The translations under genes and the position numbers were made by a program. A stretch of 64,000 nt of DNA. It comes from Aphrophora alni (taxonomy: Eukaryota; Arthropoda; Insecta; Hemiptera; Aphrophoridae). Positions 11,050-23,649 of this stretch are shown here, piece by piece. Numbering within the stretch: position 1 is the stretch's first letter; every line of letters starts with the position of its first letter. The notes beneath the pieces are model-generated. The model was given only the letters and a program-made list of their open reading frames with translations, made no database searches and was not told the DNA's origin. The stretch is from assembly GCA_963513935.1 (NCBI GenBank), contig OY740774.1, forward strand, positions 22,773,949-22,837,948. Direction: 5' to 3'.

Positions 11050-13066
11050 CATCTACCGAACATTAGCTTTTCAACGGTATTTTATTTATTGCGATAGGAC
11101 GATTGTAAGTGGGCGAAAAGTTGAATTGCAAATTACGTGTTTTACGTTCGATGAAAGACCGACGGATGGGTCGCTCGACGTGTGGAGGGTTAATACAAGC
11201 AAAACATTGATTCCAGTATATATTTATACTATTTAATAATGTTTTCCCTTAATATTTTGACATTCATAAACATGTAATGAAATATGAAATCATAAGTTAA
11301 TTTATCAATAAAATATTCTAAGCTTTCAATCCAGAAGCATCACAATGACTAATTTATGATTTTAAAATAATTTAATACATTTTTTTATACACATGAGGCT
11401 TGCTCACCTTCTATTATTTCAGTTATCGTGATCCTGTGCCGTGCTCCTCTTCAGTAATTGGCTTGATTCGCCATAGCACCCAGGCAATGTTTTCTTGTTG
11501 GCAGAGTCTTTGCCTCGGTCTAATCTCTCTATAGATTGATTGACTTCACGGCAACTCCGACCCCTGACAACTGACCGTCAATAACTTCTTGCTGAGTTTG
11601 ATTTTTCTACTAACCTTGGCTTATTTATCTTTGAGTAATGTGTGGAATGTTGCAAGCCAAGCAATGACCTAAATTTTTATATTCTGTCGTAATGATTGTT
11701 TATATTCTGGTGTATTCTGAAGGGACTTGGAATATATTCTACTGGCTAGTTTGAATCTAACTTAATTTTAAATACAAGAGTATGGGTAAAAAACCCTTTT
11801 CGTTAAGCGACCAATTTTATGTATGATCTTGTTATCTGTTATTTAGGATTTAGATTTTTAAAATAATGTTGTCCGATTTAGTTTCTTCTACTTTATAAAG
11901 TAAAGTTTGGTTTGGTTCAGTTTAATTATTAATCTTAGTTTGGTTTCCATTGTGTTGGTTCAATTTGGATTGAAAATTTCAAATTCACACACCTCAACTA
12001 ATATTCAGTTTTATTTCATAATATTTTAATTTTGTAGATTTAAAAAAATCTACAAACACCTTAATTTTACAGTTTATAATTTTTTCATAGGTTGTAATTA
12101 CTTTTCAATCTGTTATGAACTTTTTTGTGGATTAAGTAATTATATAGAAGCCTAACTAAAACTCACATCACTGCAATACATCTTCTAATGCCATTATTGT
12201 CAAGTGCCAATTTTCTTGGAGCCATATTTGGTCGTAATACTATTATTCACTTATGGGTAGAAACTCTGAACCCTTCAATAATTATCGTTAACATTACAAC
12301 TTTTTTTTCTTTTCTTTCTTTTTTTTTCTTCTTCTTTTTTCAAATTCAGTTCTGGAGATTCCTGAATACTTGTAAAAGGAGTCTAGAAATTCAGTGTACC
12401 AAATTCTGTGTTCTAGCTCATATGCATAAAGACAATCTTAAACTCAAAAGCCTAAAAGGAGTTGCTGCATAGTTTCTTCTTTGTATCTGTAACCTATTTA
12501 GTGTAGGGTTATATTAATACAAGTTTTAGGTGCATTTAGTAATTTTTCTGTTATAAAACTAATGAATACAAATAAAATATATTATTACATTATGTCCTAT
12601 CGACATGTCTTACTAATTTCACATCTTTAATTTTGCATCTTGGAAAGCTATAAAATAATTTGATTTAATATATATATATATATAGAATCTGTTTATAATC
12701 TGAAAAACAAAAACACATTAATTTGATTTGTTTCAATGGCCTAACAAGTAACTATCTAACCTAACAAAAATTTTCCTTATGTTTTAACAATAAACCTTCA
12801 TAACAAACTTTATAACAATAGCTTGCAAATAATATATTTTGTCTACCAGGATACACATGACAATTTGTATCCTGGTAGACAAAATATTATCAAATGACAT
12901 TTACGATGAAAGATAGATTTAATGTTTCCACCTTGAGTAAAAGATTTATGGCTGTTATCACTCATATTTTACCACAAGTACATATTTCTATTTTGAAATC
13001 AAAATTTTTGTAATTTTGTAAAGTCTACAACCTAATCTAACTTTTCATATTTTTTTTATGATGTAG
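11050..13066 (+). other. Intron stretch before coiled-coil exon 4
   Basis: This is the right-hand part of the intron 8461-13066. It ends in a pyrimidine-rich tract and the acceptor GATGTAG (AG at 13065-13066). A piggyBac-type end (GGAGGGTTAA at about 11185-11194) is suggested, but no partner end was found. A T-rich tract lies at 12300-12340, a perfect palindrome at 12834-12887 and a (TA) run at 12670-12683. I see no gene here. Confidence 0.5.
12834..12887. repeat. Perfect 21-bp inverted repeat
   Basis: The arms 12834-12854 and 12867-12887 are exact reverse complements (core TTTTGTCTACCAGGATAC), separated by 12 nt. There is no T-run or poly(A) context that would make it a terminator. Confidence 0.9.
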
Positions 13067-13236
13067 GGTGTGGAACGAGGTGCAAGAATGCAACTTGATT
13101 GTCTTGAACAGCGAATGAAAGCGCAAGAAACAGGAATGGATCGTGCTAAAGCAGGCTGGACTAAGGAGATAGCTCGATTAAAACATCTTGTCAAAGAAAA
13201 AGAAATGGTGATAGAACAATTGAAACAGGAAAAGAG
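13067..13236 (+). CDS. Coiled-coil protein gene, exon 4 of 5 visible
   Basis: This exon starts in phase 0 after a GTAG acceptor and ends with AG before GTAC, leaving two bases of a Ser codon. It encodes GVERGARMQLDCLEQRMKAQ and then ETGMDRAKAGWTKEIARLKH and a Lys/Glu-rich end, all helical. With its neighbours it extends the open frame without a stop. Confidence 0.8.
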
Positions 13237-13383
13237 GTACTAAATATTTTATTTCTAAATAAATACTTTTTACTAAAATTATTTTTCAACGTATAAAGTG
13301 TGTGGTAACATTGATTTGAAATTTTAATCTTATTTTTAATAACATTTTTAAATTTTAAATTCAGTTAAAAATATCTTAAAATA

Positions 13384-14124
13384 TGAGGTATGTTTTTAAA
13401 AATAATTACCGTTTTGAAATTCTACTGATGCATTCAGCATTTGGCGCTTGAGTGCTGTGTAACCCCCACTTGTTTGCAAGCACAGACGCAACTACAGAAT
13501 CATTTGACAGTGTTTACATTTATTTGTGAGTATTTGAAATGCCTCTTCCGATTGAGAATCCCCCCCCCCCCCCGACTATGAAATACATGCTGTGATTAGT
13601 TTTCTTAGTACTAAAGATGTGAAAGCGGCTGAAATTCATCATCATATCAGTGAAGTTCATGGAGAAAACATTATGGCGTGATGGAATGGTACGGAAATGG
13701 GTGAGAGCTTTTAAAGATGGCTGTACAAATCTGCGCAATGAGGAACGAAGTGGTTGTCCTTCGGTCATCACTGATGATTTGGTGCAGAAAGTTGATAGAA
13801 AAGTTAGAGAGAACAGTCGCTTTATGATTTGTTCGTTATCTTGATAGTTTCCTAAAGTGTCAAGAAGTGTGCTTAATGAAATTGTGACAAAACTTTAAAA
13901 TTATCAAAAATTATGTTCACGCTAGGTTGTTTAATCATTTGGCAAATTTCAATGAGGATGATATTCAAAAGCTGGTTGTACAATACAATAAGTGCCTTAA
14001 ATAGGTGAGAATTATGAAGAAAAGTAGATAAAAGTACAGGTTTTCATGTAAAAATAAAATTGTTAAGAAAAGTCTACTTGTTTTATTTTTATTTCAAAAT
14101 GGTACTTACTTAAAAAATGTGGCG
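13384..14124 (+). mobile_element. Mariner element with internal deletion
   Basis: The element is flanked by TA (13382-13383 and 14125-14126), and its ends are diverged inverted repeats (...TACCGTTTTGAAAT on the left and ATTTCAAAATGGTA... on the right). From 13620 a frame reads KAAEIHHHISEVHGE, then across a frameshift LWRDGMVRKWVRAFKDGCTN and PSVITDDLVQKVDRKVREN, the HTH_48 DNA-binding region of mariner transposase. A stop follows at 13842. Only the extreme C-terminus (about 13960-14080, 'STGFHVKIKLLRK') comes after it. The catalytic DDD core is deleted, so the copy is dead but could be mobilised in trans. A run of 13 C near 13561 lies at the start of the coding part. Confidence 0.85.
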
Positions 14125-14129
14125 TATCA

Positions 14130-15030
14130 TGGTGTTGAACGGTAGATATGTTGTAATTAAGTTGAGGCTGTTTTTTGTGAGGTTAATCCCTACAGAATAA
14201 TAAATTTTAATATAGTTGCTGTTTGCTATGTATACAGTATTAGTGCTATTAAATATATACTATTTGATGCATAATTTATTTGAATAGGATTTTTAGAGTG
14301 ACAATATTTTGTTTCTTATAATAAGTGAAATATTGTTCATAATTAAATAACAATGACGTAAAAATAAATTTAAATAAACATAAAGAATAAGGTAACATGT
14401 CAGAACTAACAAAACTTGATGAACTTTATTTTTATTAATATAAGTTAAATTTAATCTTGTGGCTTATTTATTTATTAAATTTATTTTTTAACTAGTAAAA
14501 ATATGTTTTATTCACTAATAAACTGATTCTAGCCTTCATTATTTAGTCAAGAACTAACCAACCACTAAATCATCAATTTTAATTAATTATAGCTTTTAAT
14601 TTTAATATGTGCAAGATTTCCTTCACAATTGAAATTAACTCTAGCTACTTCAGCAGTAAATGACATCTGCAATAAGTATTGATACATTTTAAAACTGAGA
14701 ATGAACAGGAGCTTGTACTACAGAGAATTGTCAAAATAAGTTCCCCAAATTTATATATAGTTTTACAAAGTCTAGATATTAGATCATTAATGTTCATAAA
14801 CTTAACAAAATCAAAATAACATTTACTTTTGGAATTCAGGACTGATGTAAATATCACTAAGTTAACTGTTTGCTCCCAAAAACTAATTTTGCATAGTTCA
14901 TTTGGAAAAGTTTTCCTGTAGTGCTTAATTTTTGTATGTAAGATAGAAGAATGCAAATTGGAAAACCATGTTTTTATTTGCTTTACTATATTATTAATAA
15001 TTTCATAGTATATTCAAAGATAAGGTAGAT
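14130..15030. other. AT-rich intron DNA
   Basis: Part of the intron between coiled-coil exons 4 and 5. I see no gene, repeat family or exon here. A minus-strand open frame at 14645-14956 has no recognisable features. Confidence 0.4.
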
Positions 15031-15039
15031 TTTTTTTCT

Positions 15040-15288
15040 CTTTGCGGTTTAAAACCAAAACACCTCATTTAATCATTGTCTTTAAAAAAATAAGAACATA
15101 AAATAGTTACTCCTAGTCGTCGAATACTTCAATAGCGTCAGAGTCAAGAGAGACCTGATAGCAAAGAAGGATGAGAAGGATCTAATCTAAAATTTGATGT
15201 AGAAAAAGGTGTAGATCCAGCGAGGTACCTGAGTGCCACACCCATACTCACTATCAGTGAGCCTCTGAGGGGTAGTAAGGTAGATTCC
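15040..15288 (+). repeat. SINE-like dispersed repeat, copy C (best copy)
   Basis: This is the clearest member of a family seen seven times in the window. Order of blocks: 'tttaaaaccaaaacacctca', 'aagaacataaaat', a 'cctagtcgtcgaatactt' block, 'caatagcgtcagagt', 'caagagagacctgata', 'aggtgtagatccagcgaggt', and 'ccacacccatactcactat' followed by 'cagtgagcctctgagggg'. The last part forms a short CTCACT/AGTGAG hairpin. The 'ggtgtagatccag' block only loosely resembles a pol III B box, so descent from a tRNA is not shown. There is no coding capacity. Confidence 0.7.
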
Positions 15289-15299
15289 CACAATCATGT

Positions 15300-16780
15300 C
15301 AATCTTTTTTAGTCCTCGGCTCTGTATTATCTTCATTGTTTTCCACTATTGCTGACTTACGAAGTGTTTCAATTATATTCTGTCTGTCATCTTGCAGTTG
15401 TCAAATAATCATTATTAATTTTCTGAATACAATAAACAATATCTACTGTTGTTATCTGTAGATTATTGTGGTACAACACATCTGTATAGGAAAAAAACAA
15501 TTTTTAAATATTTTAAACAGAGAAGATGAATGAAAATCAGCCATAAATTATAAAGATTCTTTTGCTTTTACAATTGAACATTGCCCAGAACTGTAAAAGA
15601 ATACAAACGGTCAAATAGACAGTATACAGTATGTTATAGTCAGAGTCATTTCAAAAGCGAGAGTGTGCAGGACTGAGAAGTCTCACGTGGAGCAGTAATG
15701 GACTACATACCTGGAGCATCCTCACCAGACTACATCCTTCTTCCACCTTCAAGTCTAACCCTTATAGAATTTTTATAAAAATGACGATGGTTTTAAAAAA
15801 TAAAAGTACTCTACCAAATTTTATGAAATCTTTAAAAATCCGAGGTATAGAGTTGGGCATTACATTTACCAGACATATCCTATATTTGTCAAGTACGCTT
15901 GTATTAAATATCCATAAACATTGTACAACCTTTCTTTCATAACCACAAACTCACACTTAACATTCACTATAGCAAGAATAGAGTCTGTGAAGTGTAACAT
16001 TGCACAAAAAGCATAATTTTCAATTATAGATAACCCAAAAATAAATCTTTATCTCCATTCAGTGTTTATATATAAATAAGTGTTTTAGATAAATGTTATC
16101 TTGTAGAGTGGAAGAATAAATGTGAAATCAAATGCAAATTAAACACTAAATTAAAGTATGAAAAGTCTCTTGTTGAATGTATCATTAAAAAATAGTATAG
16201 AGATAGGAAGTTATAATTAGAATCTTTTAATTGGTCGCAGAAATTACTAGAACATAACACAAATTCAGATATCAAATAAACTCTGACCCTAACAAACTAA
16301 ATGGAAATAAATGAGGTAATGGCAAATTTTTTGATTCTTAAAAAATGTTTCATCTATTTATTTACTAGGACTAAAGTTTATTCAAGGTCATTGAAAACCA
16401 AAAAAAAATAGTCTTGGAAAAGGCGGAAAATATGTTAAAAATTCAGAAAAATCTTGTTTTTTGAGACTATATCTGTGGGAACAAAATATGCCTAAGGTTT
16501 TTTTAATTGAAATGATTACTTCATCATAGTAGAACAAAAGAATATTCACAAACTTTCGGTCATTATAAAACTAAACTGTTCGCATTAGGCCATTTTATCT
16601 TAACACAACATACAGTTGCAATCCAACTCGGTTGTATTGCGATGTTTTGTAGTAAGAGGAAGAATGCATTAGATGTGAATACCGTTTTTTATTCTTAATA
16701 TTTATTTGTAAATAATTAAATTTTATTATCAGGAATGATCAGTGGTTATAATTATATGTCTCTTTATAAAACATAGATAA
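15300..16780. other. AT-rich intron DNA
   Basis: Intron between coiled-coil exons 4 and 5. There are no open frames with recognisable features. The block near 15760-15850 looks like a generic repeated intron sequence seen again near 29040, but I could not define an element. Confidence 0.35.
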
Positions 16781-16786
16781 TATTAA

Positions 16787-19412
16787 CCCTTTGAACCCCA
16801 GGCGACGATATATCGTCACCAATGAATTACATGAAGAACCCTAAAGCGAACAATTATATCGTCACCATATGGTATGCAAAAAAACCCTAGGCGCTGATAT
16901 ATCGTAGCTGTAGTTTTAGTGTTTTTAAACATGTATAATATTATTTTTCAACTAGCAGCGATTCTTTGATGGAGTATATATTATTCCAATTGAATTATTA
17001 GGAATTAATTTTTTTTCATGTTTGCTAAACACACTGTAACAAACTAGAAACATTGCTTCCTCTACAGAATTGTGTGACAACACAGTACACGCTTAGCTTA
17101 CCTTAGTTGTGTTTATTTCTGTGGTGTTGTCTAATTAAGGTTATCTTTCTTCGTGTTTATATTATTGTGAGTTTTAGTTTTTGTGTGTGGTAATATTTGT
17201 TATTGGCATAGTTTTGTTAAATTTTTAACTATAGTAGGACTTATTGTATAAAAATGGGTGACGAAAATACAGTAAATAGAGTCAGTGAAGTTGACAGATA
17301 AATGGACAACTCTGAACTTTTAGATGATGAACGGTTGGAATATTCGGCATTTATTGATAGTGATGATAGTGACATAGATCTTACATATGAACCAGAAAAC
17401 GATTCAGTCATTCTTGGTAATTGTTGATCTGCCTTCTTAACACAAGCAAGCGCTAGGCCTACTCCATCAATAGTACCTCGTCTTCAAGATCGTTTTTGTA
17501 GACATGTACTTAGTGACAGTTCTGAATTTTCTTCTACAGAAGAAGAGGAAGATAATGATATTTGGGAAAGTGTAAATGAAGTAGGAGGCCAAATTTCATG
17601 TACTCATTTGATTTTCATGAGTTACCTAGGCTTACAAATTGCCCGCCTAATGGAACAAAGCTGTAATAATATAATAATTTGGTAGAGAAAAAATGTTATT
17701 ACATTTGTTTTAAAAATATCTATTTATTTTTCTTTAGATGAATTTACTATTACTTGTTGAGCGCCATTTTGTGGTAAAAGCACATAGACTTATTAAATTT
17801 ACTCTTTTTTACCTTGGGTCATGAATTACGGGAAAATGTACTTGATACGGAAAATGATCATAAAAACCTCTGAAATAAAACATACATTTATTAAAAAGTT
17901 CTAATTATATTTTAAACATACAAAATCTAGTCAAGCCATTTTGCTTAACTTTCTCTAAAATAATTATTAGACATTAGTTTCATAGAAATTAAATATTAGT
18001 TCTTGTTACAAGTATTCACAATATTAAATTCAAAATTAAATGGTTAAATAGTTCATGTTACAAAAATAGTCTTTAAAATCAAATTTAAATTAAAAATTCA
18101 AACAATTCAGTTAGCTATTATTAACCAATGTCTTTTATTACATTACGACGCCATGGTTTAAACTGATTTGTCTCTACTTTCAGTGAGACAATACATTAAT
18201 GTAAAGACATTAATGACCAAATTATAATGTACTATTTACGCTATACCAAGGCGTAACTTTGCACTGAATTTATAGTTTTAGATACAAGGTTAAATAAAAG
18301 TATCAAACCATGGAATATGCACTGGTCGTTGCACTAGATTTTCAGGCGATCAGCCTTACTGTTGATCTAACAGTCTACATGATGATATGTTAAAAAATGT
18401 AATGGCGAGCTTCTTGTTCTTGCTAGAACCGCTTGTGCATTCCCCCACTACTTCTATCTATCTCTTCATTGGTCTATACTGGGCAGTCCATTTATGACAA
18501 CTTCATCTCAGATCACTTGATAATATTCAACCCTCTCTTAATTTTACTAAACACACCAATTTAGTTAATTTTGTTATAGTTATTTTAATTATAAAATTCT
18601 AAACTAATATTTTTTTATAAATTTTGCAAATAACACACCTACTTTGTTTTATCATTCTGAAATCCTGTCTGTCTACATTCAACTTTTTATTATCGTTCTT
18701 TGAACACAAATAATCAATACAATAAAACCTTTTACAATTTTATTACATTTATGGATTACTCACGTTACTTGTAATTAATTTCATTTCTCTTAAACAAATG
18801 TATCTTAACATAAAGATATCAAAATTGTGAACGTTACATAGTCTATTGATTTTTTTCAATCTTAGTCATTTTTCATTTTCAAAAAGTTAACTTTTAGTAT
18901 TAACTTTTGTTGATATCAAAAGACAAATATACAAAGACAAATACAAATGGTTACTACAATATTTGTTGAGTACTTTATTTTTTCTTATTTATTCTGTAAG
19001 CCATATCTCATTCTACCTGTTTTTTTTAGATGTAGCATACAATTATAAAAAAGGTCATTAAAAGTTTGATACTTGATTTAGAAATACATTTTTATTTATT
19101 TATAGAAAATGATATTTAGAATGAAATAATATAGCTTCCCACAGATAAATTATTTCTTTTGTAAAAGTTTCCCAAAAACAATTTTTTTTTTGTGTGGGTT
19201 AAACAACATTAAATAGTTATAAATACTGTTTTTTGTATATTTTATTCCTAACATTTTGAGACCTCACTCATAAGCACACATATTAACAAAGTTATAATTT
19301 TTTAACCAAAATGCTGAAAATAGCCCCTTCACCCTTCTGGTATTTTTCAACATTTTTTTTTGGTAGTGATGTGTACGTACAGATATTGTAATTCCATTTT
19401 ATTGGTCCAGGG
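16787..19412 (+). mobile_element. piggyBac-like transposon relic
   Basis: The left end is TTAA (16783-16786) followed by CCCTTTGAACCCCAGG and a GACGATATATCGTC palindrome. From the ATG at 17254 a broken frame encodes an acidic N-terminus: MGDENTVNRVSEVDR, stop, MDNSELLDDERLEYSAFID, then DSDDSDIDLTYEPE and a second stop. It continues to about 17650. This is the usual acidic, Asp/Glu-rich start of piggyBac transposases. The catalytic domain is not recognisable. The right end is proposed at CCAGGG before TTAA (19413-19416), and is weak because the two ends match over only a few bases. Confidence 0.55.
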
Positions 19413-19419
19413 TTAAAGG

Positions 19420-22238
19420 AAAAGACTCGGATGATTAAACTAAATTCTTAGATAATTCTGGGAAATAATTTTCATCAAGTGATGATTTATTTTTGTTGGT
19501 CAAGAATATTTGGTTTGTTGAAGATTAATAGACAGTCAACCAAATATGTATTTTTAAATTTTAAAACATTTTTGAAAATCTGTTACAAAATTAGTGGTAA
19601 AAGTCTCTTTCGTCATACGGTACAGGTATATTGAATGTAAAAATACGCTTTACCTCTTTGCCTTGTTCTTCATACAACAATGGAATTATGTTTCCTATAT
19701 ATTTAAACTCGAAATGTTATTAAATAGAAATTTATTGTTTAACAAAATAATAGTAAATGAGTAACTCAGGTGATTTATATCTGTGACTTGAGTGAATCGA
19801 TGCTTGCATTGACCTTGGCTGGCCAGAACAATTGTGTTGTGTATGAGATCAATACCAAACTTCAGTTTCTGATCTCACATACAAATTTTTAATATTTAGG
19901 TGGTGGGGGGTGTAATTATACAGTAATTAGTAGCCAATATTTAACTAGGGATGGAATGATGATCATGCAGCCTAGTGTGCTGTCTGTTTTTACTCGCTAA
20001 TTTAAATAGCGAAAAAGTTATGTGATAGCTTAAAAAAATCACATATGAAGTCCGTTTTAAGGCGCTCTGAGTAAAAAAAAAAGTGGTTTTTGGAAACATG
20101 TCTGTCATCTGTGCAAGTGCTCTGCAAGCCAAATGTGATGTTTTGGCCACAACTCCGATTTCTTTTTTACAACTTAAAATTTTGTAGCTACCATAAGAAA
20201 AAGCTAAAAATTTTATTTTTCTCTAAATCAGCTCAAATCAGTGATTTTGATCAATTTTGCTGTAAAGTAGCCTCCAAGAACCCAAACAAAACGGTTCGGT
20301 CTGTCCAAAAATTGTAATTTATGAGTTGTCGGTAATAAACGAAACAAATCTGTCATGATGTTGTTTTATAAAAGATGTATTTCTCAAAATCGGCATTAAT
20401 GCCCGAAGTCTGTGTGCAAAATATCAATGAAAAAAAAAATAAAATATGGTTCAGGAATAATTGGCAAAAAACAAATATAAACTCTGACCACAATTAAAAA
20501 CTTAATTTTAATGAAATACGATTTTCACCGAAGACACATTTATGTCATAAATAAAGCAAATTTAATCTCTTTTTAAATATTTTTTTCAATAAAATGTCAA
20601 TGGTTTATTTTTACTTTTTACTAACATTTTTGCTTGGTTTTTATTTGGTTTTGGGGATCAGTGAGTGAGATAGTTTTTTTAAATGTTTTGTACTATTTAA
20701 TAATACAATTCAGTAATACTATTACTACCACCACCACCAATTGTTGACGGTAAAAGTACATATTGACAAAATCATAATGTAAAAATAATATAATTTATAT
20801 TTATAAAATTAGTAAAAGACGATTTTTTAAGTAATAGATGAGATGCAACATATAAATCTTTTATAAATTGAACTATTTTACAAAATTAAGACAATGAATA
20901 ATAGAAATCAGTCATTTATGTGCTTATTATAAGAAATGATCTATATTGTTATAGGTCTATCTATTAATAAGTCTAAATAAATTATCTCTTGCAGATACAT
21001 GAAATAGAGGATAAAAGTTGTGTATGGTTATTAATATTTATAAGATTCTGTTGTTACAAGAACCTGCTGGAAGGATGATACTCATTGGCCCATTTTTCAT
21101 TAATTCAGAATTCTGTGAATGATTGAATTGATAAAATTGGATGAATGATTTTATAAAAAGTTTTGTAAGTAGTTATTATGAAAAATCAACAAATTTGTAT
21201 TATATATATATTTATTTTTATTGTTCTTCTACAACAAATACAAATAATGGTATAAAACAATGAACCCTTTTGATAAAAATTAAAGATGTAGTCATAAATA
21301 TAACATAGTCAAGTTATATAACATATATAACTTTATATATCTTTTTCTGGCATAAATAAAAATACCGGTAAAACAAAGCTTGCAATAATTAAAATTAACA
21401 TTTCTCTACTCTCTGCTAATACTTGAACTATGGAACAATAACACTCCGAGGTAATAAACACCTAATGTCTCAGAATTGATTATGTTCAAATTTTGGTAAA
21501 CTATGAAGATTAATATACTAGACCATTTCGCCAAATCGCAAATAAAAGAATACTATGGTTCAGAGATGTCTGGGGGAAAAAAACTAAAATGAAGTATTAA
21601 ATCATTAAAAACTCTAATGTAATCAATTTCATACGTTTAAAATGTGTTTATAGCACATGCTAAAAACAAACTTCAGTCTTACTTAAATATATTTCAAGTT
21701 CTTCTTTTTTTTTAATCGGAGGACCCTCTTGATATCTCCTATAAGAAATATTTGGAGGGAAAATAAATAATAACAAGAAAAAATCTCCCTTACGTGTAAA
21801 GAGATGTTTTTGAAGAAGGACATTTGATTTTGTGGGGGACTGGTGTGTAAGAAAGTTACTTCACTCTTTTTGCACTATTTATTTCATCACAATGTAAATG
21901 GTGGATCCCTTTCATGAAGTTGGGATAAATGTCTATGTACATAAAAATAGATTATATCAAATATTGCAGTAGGTTTTCTCTCATATTTTTAGTTTATTTG
22001 GCACATGTTCACAGAAAGCATAGGTTATAACTGATAAATACACTTAATTGTGATCATTTTTACAAACAAAGAATTTATTATAAAGCTTTAAATCCACTGA
22101 ATTTCATCTGATTCTCTACATATTTAAATTGTTTACAAAATATTTGAAGGCCTTTAACTACAGAGTTCTTTTTCGATTCTGCTGTCTTTGCATTTTAAAT
22201 AACTTATTATGATAGAAATTGCTTTCTTTTCTCTCTAG
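19420..22238 (+). other. Intron stretch before the last coiled-coil exon
   Basis: Intron sequence ending in a pyrimidine-rich acceptor (CTTTTCTCTCTAG, AG at 22237-22238). I see no gene. A small hairpin (TGAGATCA/TGATCTCA) lies near 19840-19885. Open frames on both strands around 19941-20317 overlap each other and show no domain. Confidence 0.4.
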
Positions 22239-22347
22239 CAATACTAAAGATGAACTGGAACTAGTGTGGCAAGTTGCGACTGCTGATGATAAGAGACTGA
22301 AGGAATCTGAAAGGATTGCTCGACTTTTACCTGATGAAGATGCATAA
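22239..22347 (+). CDS. Coiled-coil protein gene, terminal exon
   Basis: The first base completes a Ser codon left open by exon 4, and 35 codons follow to a TAA at 22345-22347. The C-terminus is NTKDELELVWQVATADDKRL followed by KESERIARLLPDEDA. The reading frame, splice sites and downstream poly(A) signal agree that this is the natural end of the gene. The last 25 or so codons resemble the 87-bp repeat units that follow in the 3' UTR, so the end of the protein is itself one repeat. Confidence 0.85.
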
Positions 22348-22353
22348 AGAAGA

Positions 22354-22608
22354 TTTAATCAAACACTTTCTTGTCATAAGATCCTGGAGAAATATGAAGG
22401 AATTTAATCAAACCCTTTCTTGTCACGAGATCCTGGAAAAATCTGGAGGAATTTTTTGGCTGGTGCTGAAAGAATATTTTTAAAGAGTATTTAATCAAAT
22501 TACTTCTAGTCATGAGATCATGGAGAAATCAGAAGGAATTTCTTGGATGTTGCCGGAAGAAGATATTTATAGAGTATTTAATCAAACTGCTTCTAGTCAT
22601 CAAGTACA
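22354..22608 (+). repeat. 87-bp tandem repeat in the 3' UTR
   Basis: TTTAATCAAA recurs at 22354, 22403, 22490 and 22577, giving spacings of 49, 87 and 87 bp. Each unit continues with a CTTCTAGTCATGAGATCNTG-like block, GGAGAAAT..GAAGGA and, in full units, TTGC(C)GGAAGAAGATATTTATAGAGT. The first unit lacks 38 bp. Translated in its own frame a full unit reads NQITSSHEIMEKSEGISW and MLPEEDI, which aligns with the gene's C-terminus WQVATADDKRLKESERIA and RLLPDEDA. The UTR is therefore made of decayed copies of coding sequence. Confidence 0.8.
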
Positions 22609-22676
22609 AATATTTATATACATTTTGTTGAGTAAAATTTGTTATTTGTTATACATTCAGATGAATTTTAGACCTA

Positions 22677-22682
22677 AATAAA
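22677..22682 (+). terminator. Poly(A) signal of the coiled-coil gene
   Basis: A canonical AATAAA lies 330 nt after the stop codon of the terminal exon, followed by A/T-rich sequence. It is the first such hexamer after the stop and fits a short 3' UTR. Confidence 0.7.
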
Positions 22683-22699
22683 GAATTAAAAAATATATA

Positions 22700-23640
22700 T
22701 GTATGTTTCTTTATTTTTTAAAATCCATTTGGTGGTCAAAAGTCCTATTAATTTGATAATACTTCTTAGTACATGAGTTCCACATCAGATAATGTAGATT
22801 TTACGATACATCCTGTAAATTCTCTCAGCAACTCAGGATAATTTGAATAAGGAAAGCTGGATTGTTCATTTCTTGAGTCTGTCCTGATTGGACCGTCACA
22901 TTTTTACAATCCAGAATTATGTGCGACTAAGATTTCAACTCCATTCAACCTCCGACACAGAGTGGCGAGTCTAACAAACCAAAACTCTGAAGATACTCTC
23001 CTGTGACTAAGTGTCCCTATCTAGTTCATACAGCAAATGTCTGCCGACTCCTTGGTAAGTGTATTTATGTGTATCTTAGGGGTTTTACTGTTGGACCATT
23101 AAAGAGATCTAGCATACCCCCCATTTCTTTATTACTGAGGTTCTCAGTAACGGTATCCTTTCTATGTCTTATGGTTACCATTAATTGTAAGAATTGAACA
23201 GATTCAGAAAAGATAAATCTTCCACTTCTAGTTGGTATTTTCCCAAAGCTTTTGTTTTTTTACCCTTTTAATGAGTAAGGCTAAAATCACTAAAGGAGTA
23301 CTGTTGTTCGGGGACAGTCCTTTTGCTTAGTGCTTAACTGAGTATTACCATTCTAGAATGTTTCATGTATACATTTTTTTTAAATACTACAGGTTTTTGT
23401 AATACTGAGAGCATTAAAATATTATGATGTAATTTTGGGAAACGTTCTGGCAAGAAATGTATAATTAAGAGTGAAGTCTACAGTTCCAAGAAGAAATAGG
23501 GGAAGTCTGATGTGGATGTGGCGTATTAGGCACCTTAAGCAGGTTTACATTATGTCTCGTTTGAAATAGTCCCGCGAAAACTCTGCCAGTTGGTGTTTTA
23601 TTTTATTCATTTGAGGTTGAGGTTTTCTCCGTGTAATGTG
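22700..23640. other. Intergenic DNA
   Basis: No gene recognised. The stretch 22840-23200 is less AT-rich than its surroundings and may be part of an old retroelement, but no domain could be read. Confidence 0.35.
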
Positions 23641-23649
23641 TTCCGAGTT

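Noticed and set aside
15210..15235. Pol III B box in the SINE-like family (ggtgtagatccag)
   Set aside because: Only a loose match to GGTTCGANNCC and no A box at the right distance.
17254..17650. Acidic frame beginning MGDENTVNRV as a host gene
   Set aside because: It has in-frame stops, follows a piggyBac-type end at the expected distance and looks like the acidic start of such a transposase.
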